DNA of 28,010 nt, taken from Bacteroidales bacterium (GTDB lineage Bacteria > Bacteroidota > Bacteroidia > Bacteroidales > WCHB1-69). Shown one piece after another: positions 1 through 7,655 of the stretch (its first letter is position 1; the number at the start of each line of letters is the position of its first letter). Below the pieces are notes generated by a model that saw nothing but the letters and a program-made list of their open reading frames with translations, was not told where the DNA came from and searched no databases. Location: positions 1 to 28,010 of the forward strand of contig JAISAD010000145.1 in the NCBI GenBank assembly GCA_031266895.1. The letters run 5' to 3'. The translations under genes and the position numbers were made by a program.

Positions 1-1
1 A

Positions 2-958
2 CACACAGTTATAGCAACTTACATTAATTCAAAGATTGGACAAGATTGGATTACAAGAAACCAAACAGGAATGGTACAACAAGGGATTGCTTTATGGCGT
101 GTTAGACAAATGCCTATTCCCGTTTTTGCAGATATTTCCCAGGATAAAATTGATAGTATTATATATGATTCCAAACTAAAAAAACAGCAATCACAATCTC
201 TTTACCAACAAGCCGAAGAATTGCTTCTGGAAACGATTGGACTGAAAGATTTCCAGCCTTCGCAGACAGGTACAAATATCAAAAGTTTCAAGGAATCGTT
301 TCTGGCAACCGGACGGCTGGATGCGGAATATTATCAGCCGAAATATGATTTATTAGAGGATAAAATAAAACAAAAGCCCTATTCTCTGCTACGGGGGTTA
401 GTTACTTTTATTAATCACGGTAAACAGCCGCCGTATATTGAGAATGGAACTGTCCGCGTATTTTCCCAAAAATGGATTGGCGACAAAAGTATTGATTATT
501 CTTTTTTAAAAGCAACAGAGGAACCGTTTACTTCTGAAGAATTTGCAAAACAAAATGATAAATATGTTGCCCGTAAAAATGACATCCTTTACTATTCTGT
601 TGGCGCCAATATAGGATACTGTCATAATTACCTGATTGACGAACCAATAATGCCCGGTAGCTTTATAACTCTTATTCGTACAGATAAATCGAAAATTAAT
701 CCGATTTATTTGGGTTTCGTATTAAATTCGTCGGCGGGCAGATTACAGGCTGAAAAACGAAAAAGCGCTTCTGCTCAACCATATATCTATCCTAAAGATA
801 TTTCCGAATTTGTTATACCTTTGATAGATATAGAAACTCAACAACAAATTGCTGAACTTGTCGAAAAAAGTTTTTACCTTTGCAGGGAAAGTAAACGGTT
901 GTTAGACGAGGCTAAGGATATGGTGGAAAAGGAGATAGAAAAATATGATGAATATTAA
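2..958 (+). CDS. hsdS: Type I restriction-modification specificity subunit (HsdS), 5'-truncated by window edge
   Basis: The frame is open from base 2, so the gene begins outside the window and the first ATG at 71 is internal. HsdS recognises the DNA target of a type I restriction-modification complex and docks the HsdM and HsdR subunits. What is visible matches the family. The end of the first target-recognition domain contains 'YINSKIGQDW' and 'VQQGIALWRVRQMPIPV', typical of the turn before the conserved helix. Then comes a helical spacer (QSQSLYQQAEELLLETIGL), a second target-recognition domain from about 'LDAEYYQPKYD', and a closing helical segment (QQQIAELVEKSFYLCRESKRLL). HsdM and HsdR are not in view and are expected upstream. 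The gene is AT-rich and is followed after 15 nt by an OLD-family nuclease on the same strand, suggesting a defence island. Exact specificity cannot be read from sequence. Family assignment is firm; activity of the system is unknown. Confidence 0.87.
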   Translation, partial: HTVIATYINSKIGQDWITRNQTGMVQQGIALWRVRQMPIPVFADISQDKIDSIIYDSKLKKQQSQSLYQQAEELLLETIGLKDFQPSQTGTNIKSFKESFLATGRLDAEYYQPKYDLLEDKIKQKPYSLLRGLVTFINHGKQPPYIENGTVRVFSQKWIGDKSIDYSFLKATEEPFTSEEFAKQNDKYVARKNDILYYSVGANIGYCHNYLIDEPIMPGSFITLIRTDKSKINPIYLGFVLNSSAGRLQAEKRKSASAQPYIYPKDISEFVIPLIDIETQQQIAELVEKSFYLCRESKRLLDEAKDMVEKEIEKYDEY

Positions 959-973
959 TTAAAATACAATATT

Positions 974-2740
974 ATGCAGCTATCCGAAATACAAATTGAA
1001 AATTTCAGGTCAATAAAATCACAAACTATTACTTTTGACCATAATTGTCTCATTTTAGTTGGTAAAAATGAGGCTGGTAAAAGTAATATCTTAAAGGCGA
1101 TTGCTGCCGTGTTTGGCGAATATCAAGTATCCGACAAAGATAAAAGAAAAAAAAATGATAATGAAGAAATAAAAAGTTTTTATATTCGAGCAATATTGAA
1201 ATTATCAGAAAAAGATTTTGATGAAATACTAAACAGGTTTCAACAAAAATATGCGAATACAGAGCATATTGTTTTTGCCAATAGTAAAACATTGCGAGAA
1301 TTTATAAAATATGCTTTTTATGAGTTTCTTATTACAATAAATATTGCAGATGGGAAAAAAATATGTTATCAGTATTGGCTAGATAAGAATAATGATTTTG
1401 AATTAGGAGGAGATATTTATCTTAATGGAAGTTCTTTTAGTAGTACAACAACGGGGACTAAACAAACATTACAAACTTTACAAGCATTCATACATCAAGT
1501 AATGATTGAAATATATGAGGAAAATCCATATAATTGTCATTATTGGGAATACAATGGTAAGTATTTACTGCCAAATAGTATAATTATTGCTACTTTTCGA
1601 GATAACCCATCAACTTGCCCGCCATTAAAAAATATTTTCACATTTTGCAAACGCGAAAATATTAATCAAGAGTTTACAGATGCTAAATCACAAGATGGAA
1701 GTTATTGGAACTTGTTAGGCCAAATTTCAAAAGAAGTCACAAAAACATTTAGAGAAATATGGCAAGATTTCAAAGAAACAACGCTTGAATTATTGCCAGA
1801 CGGAGAAAAAATCTCAATTTTAATTTCAAATAAAGCAAGATACACTTGCGAGGATAGAAGTGATGGATTTAAAAAATTTATCAGCATTCTACTAATACTT
1901 TCTACGCAAGCCCGCTCAAATAAAGTCGGAGAACGAGATATTATCTTAATAGACGAACCCGACCAAAGTTTATATCCAACAAGTGCGCGTTATTTGAGAG
2001 ACGAATTATTGAAAATTGCCGAAAAAACGAAGATAGTTTATTCTACTCATTCGCCATATATGATTGATGCTAATTGTATTGACAGACATTTAATTGTAGA
2101 AAAGAAAAACGATATTACAATAGCAAACAAACAAGATAAAAATGCACAATTCAGTAATAATGAGTTATTACTTCGAGCAATAGGTACGAGTATTTTTGAA
2201 ATTATACAAGAAAAAAATATCATTTTTGAAGGGTGGTTGGATAAAGAATTATTCCAGAAGTATTGTGATTTTCATAAAAAAACAAGTGATTTTATAAATA
2301 TAGGTATTGTATATTTAGGTGGAATTTCTGGTGTTGAAACTCTTGTCCAATTATTGATTTTAGCAAATAAAAAGTTTATAATTGTTGCAGATTCGGATAA
2401 GCCTTCAAAAGATAAACGAAAAGAATTTGAGAAAAATTACAAGGAATTTGCACCTAACTGGCTCTCGTATGCTGACGTAGTTAATAATGTTTCCACAATG
2501 GAAGATTTTGTTACTTCAGAACATATCACTAATTGCGTGAAAGACAAAGCAATTGATTTTATATATAATAATTCTAAAAATGCAATAGAAAATATCGAAG
2601 CTGCCTCTAAGAACAATAAAGAATTAAAACAAAGCATAAAGAATAGAGTTGTAGAAAATTTAACCTTAAAAGATATAAAACCAGAATATGGAACTTTTAT
2701 AATTCGATTAAAAGAGAAATTGGATAATATGTCAAATTAG
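974..2740 (+). CDS. OLD-family ATP-dependent nuclease (AAA/ABC ATPase plus TOPRIM domain)
   Basis: A 588-residue protein with an N-terminal SMC/RecF-like ATPase start (LSEIQIENFRSI). The Walker A loop is GKNEAGKSN at residues 30-38. Walker B is ILIDEPDQ, with D327-E328, followed by a 'YSTHSPYMID' H-loop region. The C-terminal third is a TOPRIM nuclease domain, with the acidic residue E419 in 'IIFEGWLDKELF' and the D473-x-D475 pair in 'IIVADSDKPSK'. This order defines OLD (overcoming lysogenization defect) nucleases, several of which act in phage defence; GajA of Gabija has the same layout. The neighbouring UvrD-like GajB is absent here, so I call it a stand-alone OLD protein. It lies 15 nt after hsdS and is probably co-transcribed with it. 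Base composition is markedly AT-rich, consistent with horizontal acquisition. Substrate and trigger are unknown. Confidence 0.85.
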   Translation: MQLSEIQIENFRSIKSQTITFDHNCLILVGKNEAGKSNILKAIAAVFGEYQVSDKDKRKKNDNEEIKSFYIRAILKLSEKDFDEILNRFQQKYANTEHIVFANSKTLREFIKYAFYEFLITINIADGKKICYQYWLDKNNDFELGGDIYLNGSSFSSTTTGTKQTLQTLQAFIHQVMIEIYEENPYNCHYWEYNGKYLLPNSIIIATFRDNPSTCPPLKNIFTFCKRENINQEFTDAKSQDGSYWNLLGQISKEVTKTFREIWQDFKETTLELLPDGEKISILISNKARYTCEDRSDGFKKFISILLILSTQARSNKVGERDIILIDEPDQSLYPTSARYLRDELLKIAEKTKIVYSTHSPYMIDANCIDRHLIVEKKNDITIANKQDKNAQFSNNELLLRAIGTSIFEIIQEKNIIFEGWLDKELFQKYCDFHKKTSDFINIGIVYLGGISGVETLVQLLILANKKFIIVADSDKPSKDKRKEFEKNYKEFAPNWLSYADVVNNVSTMEDFVTSEHITNCVKDKAIDFIYNNSKNAIENIEAASKNNKELKQSIKNRVVENLTLKDIKPEYGTFIIRLKEKLDNMSN

Positions 2741-2793
2741 ATAATAATAACAAATTCTGCAAAATCTATTATAGGGAAGAAAATTAAAACATC

Positions 2794-3363
2794 ATGCCCT
2801 ACAATCCAAACATTCATCATCGCCGCAGCATTCGACTGAAAGACTATGATTATTCGCAGGCAGGATTGTATTTTATTACGATATGTTGTCAGGATAAAAT
2901 ATGTCGTTTCGGGAAAATCGAAAATGGGGAAATGATATTGAACGATTGGGGCGAAATTGCCCGGCAATGCTGGTTGGCAATTCCGCAACATTTTCCGAAT
3001 ACAATATTGCACGAATATGTTGTTATGCCCAATCATGTTCACGGTATCATTGAATTGGTAGGGGCGAAATTTTTTTCGCCCTTGTCCCCATCAATTTCGC
3101 CCTCCGAAACAATTTCGCCCAAATCATGTAACAATGATAATTCAAGGGCGAAAAATTTTTCGCCCCTACCCGGAACATCCCGAACAATCGGATCAATCAT
3201 TCGCGGATTTAAAATTGGCATTACAAAACAATTGGGATTTTCGATTTGGCAACGCAACTATTACGAACACATCATCCGAAACGAACAATCATATCAAAAC
3301 ATTGCCGGTTACATTATTCATAATCCTGAAAAATGGCGGGATGACAGATTCTACCTCGAATAA
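2794..3363 (+). CDS. REP-associated tyrosine transposase (Y1/IS200-like domain, RAYT)
   Basis: The 189-residue protein shows the Y1 transposase (HUH nuclease) pattern: 'GLYFITICCQDKICRFGKI' near the N-terminus, the metal-binding H-x-H in 'MPNHVHGIIE' (H81, H83), and a candidate nucleophile tyrosine in 'WQRNYYEHIIR' (Y156 or Y157). It ends with 'YIIHNPEKWRDDRF', common in RAYTs. RAYTs process single-stranded REP palindromes and are usually single chromosomal genes rather than mobile IS elements. I see no IS200/605 tnpB partner. Residues about 88-127 are a low-complexity linker (two 'FSPL', repeated SPS/ISP) encoded by two nearly identical inverted palindromes that look like the element's own REPs. 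The gene lies between a defence-like block and housekeeping genes. The family call is strong; current activity is unknown. Confidence 0.88.
   Translation: MPYNPNIHHRRSIRLKDYDYSQAGLYFITICCQDKICRFGKIENGEMILNDWGEIARQCWLAIPQHFPNTILHEYVVMPNHVHGIIELVGAKFFSPLSPSISPSETISPKSCNNDNSRAKNFSPLPGTSRTIGSIIRGFKIGITKQLGFSIWQRNYYEHIIRNEQSYQNIAGYIIHNPEKWRDDRFYLE
3057..3084. repeat. REP-like palindrome, copy 1, inside transposase gene
   Basis: This 28-bp segment forms a hairpin of GGGCGAAA against TTTCGCCC around an AT core. It is the reverse complement of 3143-3170 with 26 of 28 positions identical (seen directly). Its position within the RAYT coding sequence encodes the GAKFFSPL part of the linker. RAYTs are known to act on such palindromes, so this is likely a REP-type target, but whether it occurs elsewhere in the genome cannot be seen here. 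Confidence 0.72.
3143..3170. repeat. REP-like palindrome, copy 2 (inverted relative to copy 1)
   Basis: The 28-bp inverted partner of the palindrome at 3057-3084, separated from it by 58 bp. That interval holds two further half-sites, CAATTTCGCCC at 3092-3102 and 3110-3120. TTTCGCCC thus appears four times in the stretch. The pair in opposite orientation resembles the paired-REP (REPIN) layout known for RAYT systems. The reading frame stays open through it. Confidence 0.72.
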
Positions 3364-3498
3364 CAGGAATTGTTACATTCATGGCAACCGCAATTTGCTT
3401 GAGAAGGGTAACGATGAAAAAGCGGAGTTATAAAGAGTTCTGTACTGATAGTGTACTTGTTTTCGAGATGCTCGAGGTAGTCAATATCTGACAGTTAT

Positions 3499-4710
3499 TT
3501 ACTGTTTGGCTATGTTCACGATAACTTCTACCGCTTTTATCATTGATTCGAGAGGTATGTATTCATATTTGCCGTGAAAATTGTGGCCTCCAGCGAAAAT
3601 ATTGGGACAGGGCAGGCCTTTGAAAGAGAGGTTGGCGCCGTCTGTGCCTCCGCGTATAGGTATCACTTTCGGCTCTATGCCGGCTTTGCGCATGGCTTCT
3701 TCGGCATGTGTAACAACATGCAAAACAGGTTCTATTTTTTTTCTCATGTTGTAATATTGGTCTTTGAGTGCACACGTTACCCTGTCGCCGTATTTGTCGT
3801 TGAGAAATTGCGTTATTGTTTTGATTAATTGCTTTTTAGACTCGAATTTAGCGTGGTCGTGGTCGCGAATAATGTAGTGCAGAGTACTGTTTTCGACGCA
3901 TCCCTCCATTTTGGTCAGCAGAAAAAATCCCTCATAATCTTGAGTATATTGGGGACGTTGAAAATCAGGCAACATGGCGTTAAACTCCATGGCAATTAAT
4001 TGTGCATTGACCATCTTATTTTTGGCATAGCCCGGATGAATATTGCGTCCTTGCACTTTGATGACGACAGCAGCGGCGTTGAAGTTCTCATATTCCAATT
4101 CTCCAATAGCCCCCCCATCTACAGTGTAGGCATAGTCACAACCGAACTTGGCCACATCAAAATGGAGTACTCCTTGTCCAATTTCCTCATCGGGCGTAAA
4201 CCCTACTTTAAGCTTCCCATGCTTAATTTCAGGATGTTGAATCAAGTATTCCATAGCACACACAATTTCGGCGATGCCTGCTTTATCGTCTGCGCCCAGC
4301 AGAGTTTTGCCATCGGTAACCAAAAGGGTCTGTCCCGTATAATCAAGTAGTTCAGGAAAATCGGCAACTCTTAGTGCAGTTTGCGAATCGGCATCAAGCA
4401 TAATATCTTGGCCATTGTAATTTTCAACAACTACAGGCTTGGCAATGCCCGGCATATCTGGCGATGTGTCAAAGTGAGCAATAAAGCCGATAACAGGATT
4501 TGGTTCCGAACAGTTGGCCGGTAGAATGGCCGTAACATAACCATATTGGTCTTTCTCAACTTCAGTGAGGCCGATTTGCTTCAATTCTTCTGCTAAAAAA
4601 TCTCCAAAAACCAATTGCGATTCAGTGCTTGGATAGCTTGTTGAGTTTTCATCGGAAGTTGTTGCATAAGCAATATATCTTGAAAATGCTTCTAATAATC
4701 TGATTTTCAC
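3499..4710 (-). CDS. pepT: Peptidase T (tripeptide aminopeptidase, M20 family)
   Basis: The 403-residue length is normal for PepT, a cytoplasmic di-zinc enzyme that removes the N-terminal residue of tripeptides. Metal-site motifs are in order: 'IAHFDTSPD' with H79 and D81, 'GADDKAGIAEI' with the bridging Asp, 'FTPDEEIGQG' with the catalytic Glu, 'YTVDGG', and a C-terminal 'IFAGGHNFHGKYEYIP' carrying the last His. 'PIRGGTDGANLSFKGLP' is also characteristic. The start ATG is preceded by about 60 nt of leader from a TAnnTTTG promoter at 4770-4777. The gene is transcribed alone, directly downstream of rnpB on the same strand. No signal peptide is present, consistent with intracellular peptide turnover. 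Assignment is secure. Confidence 0.96.
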   Translation of the reverse strand: MKIRLLEAFSRYIAYATTSDENSTSYPSTESQLVFGDFLAEELKQIGLTEVEKDQYGYVTAILPANCSEPNPVIGFIAHFDTSPDMPGIAKPVVVENYNGQDIMLDADSQTALRVADFPELLDYTGQTLLVTDGKTLLGADDKAGIAEIVCAMEYLIQHPEIKHGKLKVGFTPDEEIGQGVLHFDVAKFGCDYAYTVDGGAIGELEYENFNAAAVVIKVQGRNIHPGYAKNKMVNAQLIAMEFNAMLPDFQRPQYTQDYEGFFLLTKMEGCVENSTLHYIIRDHDHAKFESKKQLIKTITQFLNDKYGDRVTCALKDQYYNMRKKIEPVLHVVTHAEEAMRKAGIEPKVIPIRGGTDGANLSFKGLPCPNIFAGGHNFHGKYEYIPLESMIKAVEVIVNIAKQ

Positions 4711-4769
4711 TGTTTAATGACTTTAATTTTTTTAGTTTACTACTATATGTATTTATAACATAACAAGAG

Positions 4770-4777
4770 CAAAGGTA
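4770..4777 (-). promoter_or_regulatory. Bacteroidota -7 promoter element for pepT
   Basis: TACCTTTG on the minus strand matches the TAnnTTTG -7 consensus and is followed by C. It is preceded by an A-tract and ATCATG, a context nearly identical to the hisS promoter at 17653-17660. It lies about 60 nt upstream of the pepT start, in the gap after rnpB. Confidence 0.7.
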
Positions 4778-4824
4778 CATGATTTTTTTGAAATAAAGTT
4801 CACAAACATCCAAAAATAAAAAAA

Positions 4825-5163
4825 AATAGCGTTCTATAAGCCGGATTTTGTAATCTTCTGTCATTTATCTATGATTCAGGTCACCCTAAACCTTTATCAA
4901 CCTACCCTCCGAGTCGGACGAGCAGCCCTCAAGCCTCGGTCTATTTGGTCTTTCAACCCATAAGGTTTACCCCTGCGTTACATCACTGCAAGCAGCGTAA
5001 GCTCTTACCTTACGTTTTCACCCTTACTCCTTTTACAGAGCGGTTCTTTTCTGTGGCACTTGCTGTAACTTTTTGTAAAGTTCCTTCCTGTTAGGAAGTA
5101 TGGCGCTCTATGTTGTCCGGACTTTCCTCTCCCCTTGCGGGCAGCGACAGAACGAACGCTATT
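4825..5163 (-). ncRNA. rnpB: RNase P RNA component (bacterial class A type)
   Basis: Read on the minus strand, the region contains the universal P4 5' strand GAGGAAAGTCCGGAC near its 5' end. It also has an internal GGGTGAAA, the GAGGGTAGGTTGAT block, and the 3' signature ACAGAAGATTAC...CCGGCTTATAGAAC. The two ends pair perfectly as helix P1: AATAGCGTTC (5163-5154) with GAACGCTATT (4834-4825). This fixes the RNA at about 339 nt, a usual size. A run of U residues follows directly after P1 (4824 downward) and may end transcription. RNase P RNA is the catalytic subunit that matures the 5' ends of tRNAs. The 5' end lies only 7 nt beyond the dnaN stop. I see no TAnnTTTG motif in the short gap, so either it is processed from the dnaN transcript or its promoter is inside dnaN. 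Confidence 0.95.
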
Positions 5164-5170
5164 CTATATT

Positions 5171-6301
5171 TTAATCATTTAACATTACTGGCATAATCAG
5201 CATCAACAGCGATTCGGTAGCGTCAAACTCTTCTGACGGTAAAATTAAAGCTGCCCGGTTGGGAACAGACATCTCCAGCCGAATCTCTTCCGAATCCATA
5301 TTGTCGAGCATTTCGCACAGAAACTTCGAGTTAAAGCCAATATCCATAGCCGTTCCATTATATTTGCCATTTACCGATTCTTCCGCTTTATTGGAAAAAT
5401 CAAGATCTTCCGCTTTCACTTTTACCAACTCTTCATTCAAAATCATGCGTACCTGGAATGTGGATTTGTTGGAAAAATTACCCACACGTTTCATAGTTTT
5501 CAAAAAATCCTCGCAGGGAGTAGTAAATATATTTGGATTTTCTTTCGGAATAACTGCTTCATAATTAGGATATTTTCCCTCTTTTAACGAAGAAAACAGC
5601 GTAATGTTGGCGAAGGTAAATTGAACATGATGCGTATCTGCCGAATACTCTACATGTACATTTTCGTTCGAATTGCTCAGAGCATTTTTAAGTTGCGCCA
5701 ACGGCTTTTTGGGAAGAATAAACGACACAAAATCATCGGTTTTTATAGAATTGTTGCGGTAACGAACTAATTTATGGGCATCGGTAGCTACAAAAGCGAT
5801 GTATTCGCTCGACAATTCGCAAAGTACACCCATCATATTGGGCCTCAATTCATCGTTTCCGGTAGCAAAAATGGTTTTGCTGATAGCTCTTTGCAGTACG
5901 GAAGCCGAAATATCGAAAAAACTTGGATTTTCAATAGATTTAATTTGTGGAAACTCCGATCCGTTGAAACAGGGAGTATCATACAAACCTTCGCCGGCAG
6001 TAAAAGTCATGTCTTGTGTTTCTTCATCAATAGCGAACACAATAGGAGTGGAGGGGAGATCTTTCAGCGTAGCCAGTAAAATTTTGGAAGGTACCGCTAC
6101 CGATCCTTCCCCTTCGGCATTCGATAAATTGATAACGGCGCTCATAGTCGTATCCAAATCGGAAGCTGTAACAGTTAGCGTTTCTCCCACAATAGTAAAC
6201 AAAAAGTTGTCTAAAATGGGCATTACATTATTAGAACTCAAAACACCGCTAACAATGCTTAAATTCCGATAAATTTCATCACGAGAAACAATAAATTTCA
6301 T
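5171..6301 (-). CDS. dnaN: DNA polymerase III subunit beta (sliding clamp)
   Basis: 376 residues, the normal clamp size. The protein begins MKFIVSRDEIYRNLSIVSGV and shows 'LSSNNVMPILDNFLFTIVGE', typical of the first clamp domain. 'ASDLDTTMSAVI' and 'FVATDAHKLVRYRN' carry the conserved D-A-H-(K/R)-L signature of the beta clamp. 'EGKYPNYEAVIPKENPN' is in the middle domain. The C-terminus 'LLMLIMPVML' is the expected end of domain 3 beside the protein-binding cleft. It forms a ring dimer that tethers the replicative polymerase to DNA. As is common in Bacteroidota, no dnaA is adjacent. It has its own TAnnTTTG promoter (6328-6335) divergent from rfbC, and rnpB follows directly downstream. Assignment is secure. 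Confidence 0.97.
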   Translation of the reverse strand: MKFIVSRDEIYRNLSIVSGVLSSNNVMPILDNFLFTIVGETLTVTASDLDTTMSAVINLSNAEGEGSVAVPSKILLATLKDLPSTPIVFAIDEETQDMTFTAGEGLYDTPCFNGSEFPQIKSIENPSFFDISASVLQRAISKTIFATGNDELRPNMMGVLCELSSEYIAFVATDAHKLVRYRNNSIKTDDFVSFILPKKPLAQLKNALSNSNENVHVEYSADTHHVQFTFANITLFSSLKEGKYPNYEAVIPKENPNIFTTPCEDFLKTMKRVGNFSNKSTFQVRMILNEELVKVKAEDLDFSNKAEESVNGKYNGTAMDIGFNSKFLCEMLDNMDSEEIRLEMSVPNRAALILPSEEFDATESLLMLIMPVMLND

Positions 6302-6327
6302 CTTTTTAACTTTAAATTTTCAGCCTG

Positions 6328-6335
6328 CAAATATA
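6328..6335 (-). promoter_or_regulatory. -7 promoter element for dnaN
   Basis: Minus-strand TATATTTG followed by C matches TAnnTTTG, about 27 nt upstream of the dnaN ATG. An A-tract and GTTG precede it directly, as in the rpsF promoter. It is back to back with the rfbC promoter in the same 116-bp gap. Confidence 0.72.
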
Positions 6336-6384
6336 CAACTATTTTTTTTCTCCGATAATATTGAATCAGGGCCGGTTTTTTCCG

Positions 6385-6392
6385 TACTTTTG
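6385..6392 (+). promoter_or_regulatory. -7 promoter element for rfbC-gph
   Basis: TACTTTTG exactly matches TAnnTTTG and is followed by C. A possible -33 ATTG lies 21 nt upstream (6360-6363). It sits 25 nt before the ATG at 6418, which argues against an upstream TTG start at 6361 for rfbC. Confidence 0.73.
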
Positions 6393-6417
6393 CAATCAGG
6401 AAAAATTGACGATTTTA

Positions 6418-6963
6418 ATGATTATAGAAAAAACTGCTATTAAAGGATTATTACTCGTTACGCCGGATGTTTTTACGGATGAACGCGGCGTTTTTTTCGA
6501 ATCGTATAATCAGCAAAGATGGACGGAAGCGGGAGTTTCAGATCTGTTTGTGCAGGATAATCAATCGCAATCGAGAAAAGGCGTGGTGCGCGGCCTCCAT
6601 TTTCAAAAGCCGCCTTTTGCGCAATCCAAACTGGTACGTGTATTACAGGGTTCTGTTCTTGATGTGGCGGTGGATATTCGTCGAAGCAGCCCCACTTACG
6701 GGCAACATATCTCGGTTTTACTCTCTGCCGACAACCTCAAGCAATTTTTTCTGCCCTGTGGCTTTGCACACGGTTTTATCGCACTTGAAGAAGGTACGCT
6801 GTTTGCCTATAAGTGTTCCCAATTGTATTGTAAAGAGGCCGAAGTAACCATTCCGTATAACGACCCGCTGTTGGAAATTGATTGGGGTATTGACAATCCC
6901 GTTGTATCTGAAAAAGATTTGCAAGGCATTGATTTTAAAAATTTTATTTCTCCTTTTGACTAA
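6418..6963 (+). CDS. rfbC: dTDP-4-dehydrorhamnose 3,5-epimerase (RmlC)
   Basis: 181 residues from ATG 6418, the family's normal size. I chose this start because a promoter lies between it and the upstream in-frame TTG, and because 'MIIEKTAIKGLLLVTPDVFTD' aligns with RmlC N-termini. Recognisable features are 'DERGVFFESYN', the catalytic-His segment 'VVRGLHFQKPPFAQSKLVRV', 'GSVLDVAVDIRRSSPTYG', and 'FLPCGFAHGFIALEE' of the cupin barrel. The enzyme epimerises C3 and C5 of dTDP-4-keto-6-deoxyglucose in dTDP-L-rhamnose synthesis for surface polysaccharides. No rfbA, rfbB or rfbD is adjacent, so it is separated from the rest of the pathway. Its stop codon overlaps the ATG of the next gene by one base, indicating translational coupling. 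Confidence 0.94.
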   Translation: MIIEKTAIKGLLLVTPDVFTDERGVFFESYNQQRWTEAGVSDLFVQDNQSQSRKGVVRGLHFQKPPFAQSKLVRVLQGSVLDVAVDIRRSSPTYGQHISVLLSADNLKQFFLPCGFAHGFIALEEGTLFAYKCSQLYCKEAEVTIPYNDPLLEIDWGIDNPVVSEKDLQGIDFKNFISPFD

Positions 6964-7625
6964 TGATAAAACTTGTAATTTTTGATTTGGACGGCACTTT
7001 GCTCAACACCATTGACGATTTGGCTAGCAGTTGCAACTATCTGTTGCGCAAATACCACCTGCCGGAGCACACCACTGACCAGTACCGCTATTTTGTGGGC
7101 AACGGCATTCCGAAATTGCTGGAACGCATGTTGCCTGCTCATCTCAAAACCGACCGCGAATTTAGGGGTGTACTTTTAGAAGAATTTCTTGACCATTACG
7201 CGCAGCACAAGGCTGATTTGACTGCTCCCTATCAGGGTATTCCTGAGTTGCTGGCTGCGCTTCGCGATAACCATATCGCGATAGCCGTGGCCTCCAATAA
7301 GGTGCATGAGGCTATTGAGCCGCTGTTGAAACACTATTTTCCCGATATTCCATTTGCTGCAAGTTTCGGACAGCGCGCAGGGTTTCCCCTCAAACCCGAT
7401 GCAGCAGTGGTGGAGGCCATTCTTGAAGTTGTGCAGGTAGATAAAGGCGAAACACTTTATGTAGGCGACACCGGTGTGGATATGCAAACCGCTGTAAATG
7501 CAAATGTTATGGCTATAGGGGCACTATGGGGATTCCGTACTAAAGAGGAAATTCTTGACGCCGGAGCACACTGTGTGGTAACTTCCCCGTTAGAAATTTT
7601 AAAAATTATGGATTCGTTAGCTTAA
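6963..7625 (+). CDS. gph: HAD-family hydrolase, phosphoglycolate phosphatase-like
   Basis: 220 residues with the HAD signatures in order. Motif I is 'FDLDGTLLNT' with nucleophile D8 and D10. A helical cap follows (residues about 15-90, including 'YRYFVGNGIPKLLERML'). Motif II is in 'IAVASNK', the motif III lysine is in 'FPLKPDAAVVEAIL', and motif IV is 'LYVGDTGVDMQTAVNA'. This arrangement and the 'VGNG' cap match Gph, which hydrolyses 2-phosphoglycolate, a by-product of DNA 3'-end repair. Related HAD phosphatases share these motifs, so the exact substrate is inferred. The ATG overlaps the rfbC stop (TAATG), so the two genes are co-transcribed, though no biochemical link between them is obvious. 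No strong terminator is visible directly downstream. Confidence 0.85.
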   Translation: MIKLVIFDLDGTLLNTIDDLASSCNYLLRKYHLPEHTTDQYRYFVGNGIPKLLERMLPAHLKTDREFRGVLLEEFLDHYAQHKADLTAPYQGIPELLAALRDNHIAIAVASNKVHEAIEPLLKHYFPDIPFAASFGQRAGFPLKPDAAVVEAILEVVQVDKGETLYVGDTGVDMQTAVNANVMAIGALWGFRTKEEILDAGAHCVVTSPLEILKIMDSLA

Positions 7626-7655
7626 ATTTGAAAATGAAAATCCGGAAACCCTTTT

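Noticed and set aside
974..2740. Gabija GajA
   Set aside because: The domain order matches, but no UvrD-like gajB is adjacent; the next gene is a transposase, so only the general OLD family is supported.
3134..3433. Plus-strand 99-codon frame overlapping the transposase
   Set aside because: It is an out-of-frame reading of the transposase 3' half and palindromes; the Y1 domain motifs are all in the other frame.
4649..4864. Small minus-strand frame overlapping pepT start and rnpB end
   Set aside because: It is covered by pepT, its promoter and the 3' part of RNase P RNA, with no protein-like features.
6361..6417. TTG start for rfbC upstream of 6418
   Set aside because: The -7 promoter at 6385-6392 lies inside this stretch, and the ATG at 6418 gives the normal RmlC length.
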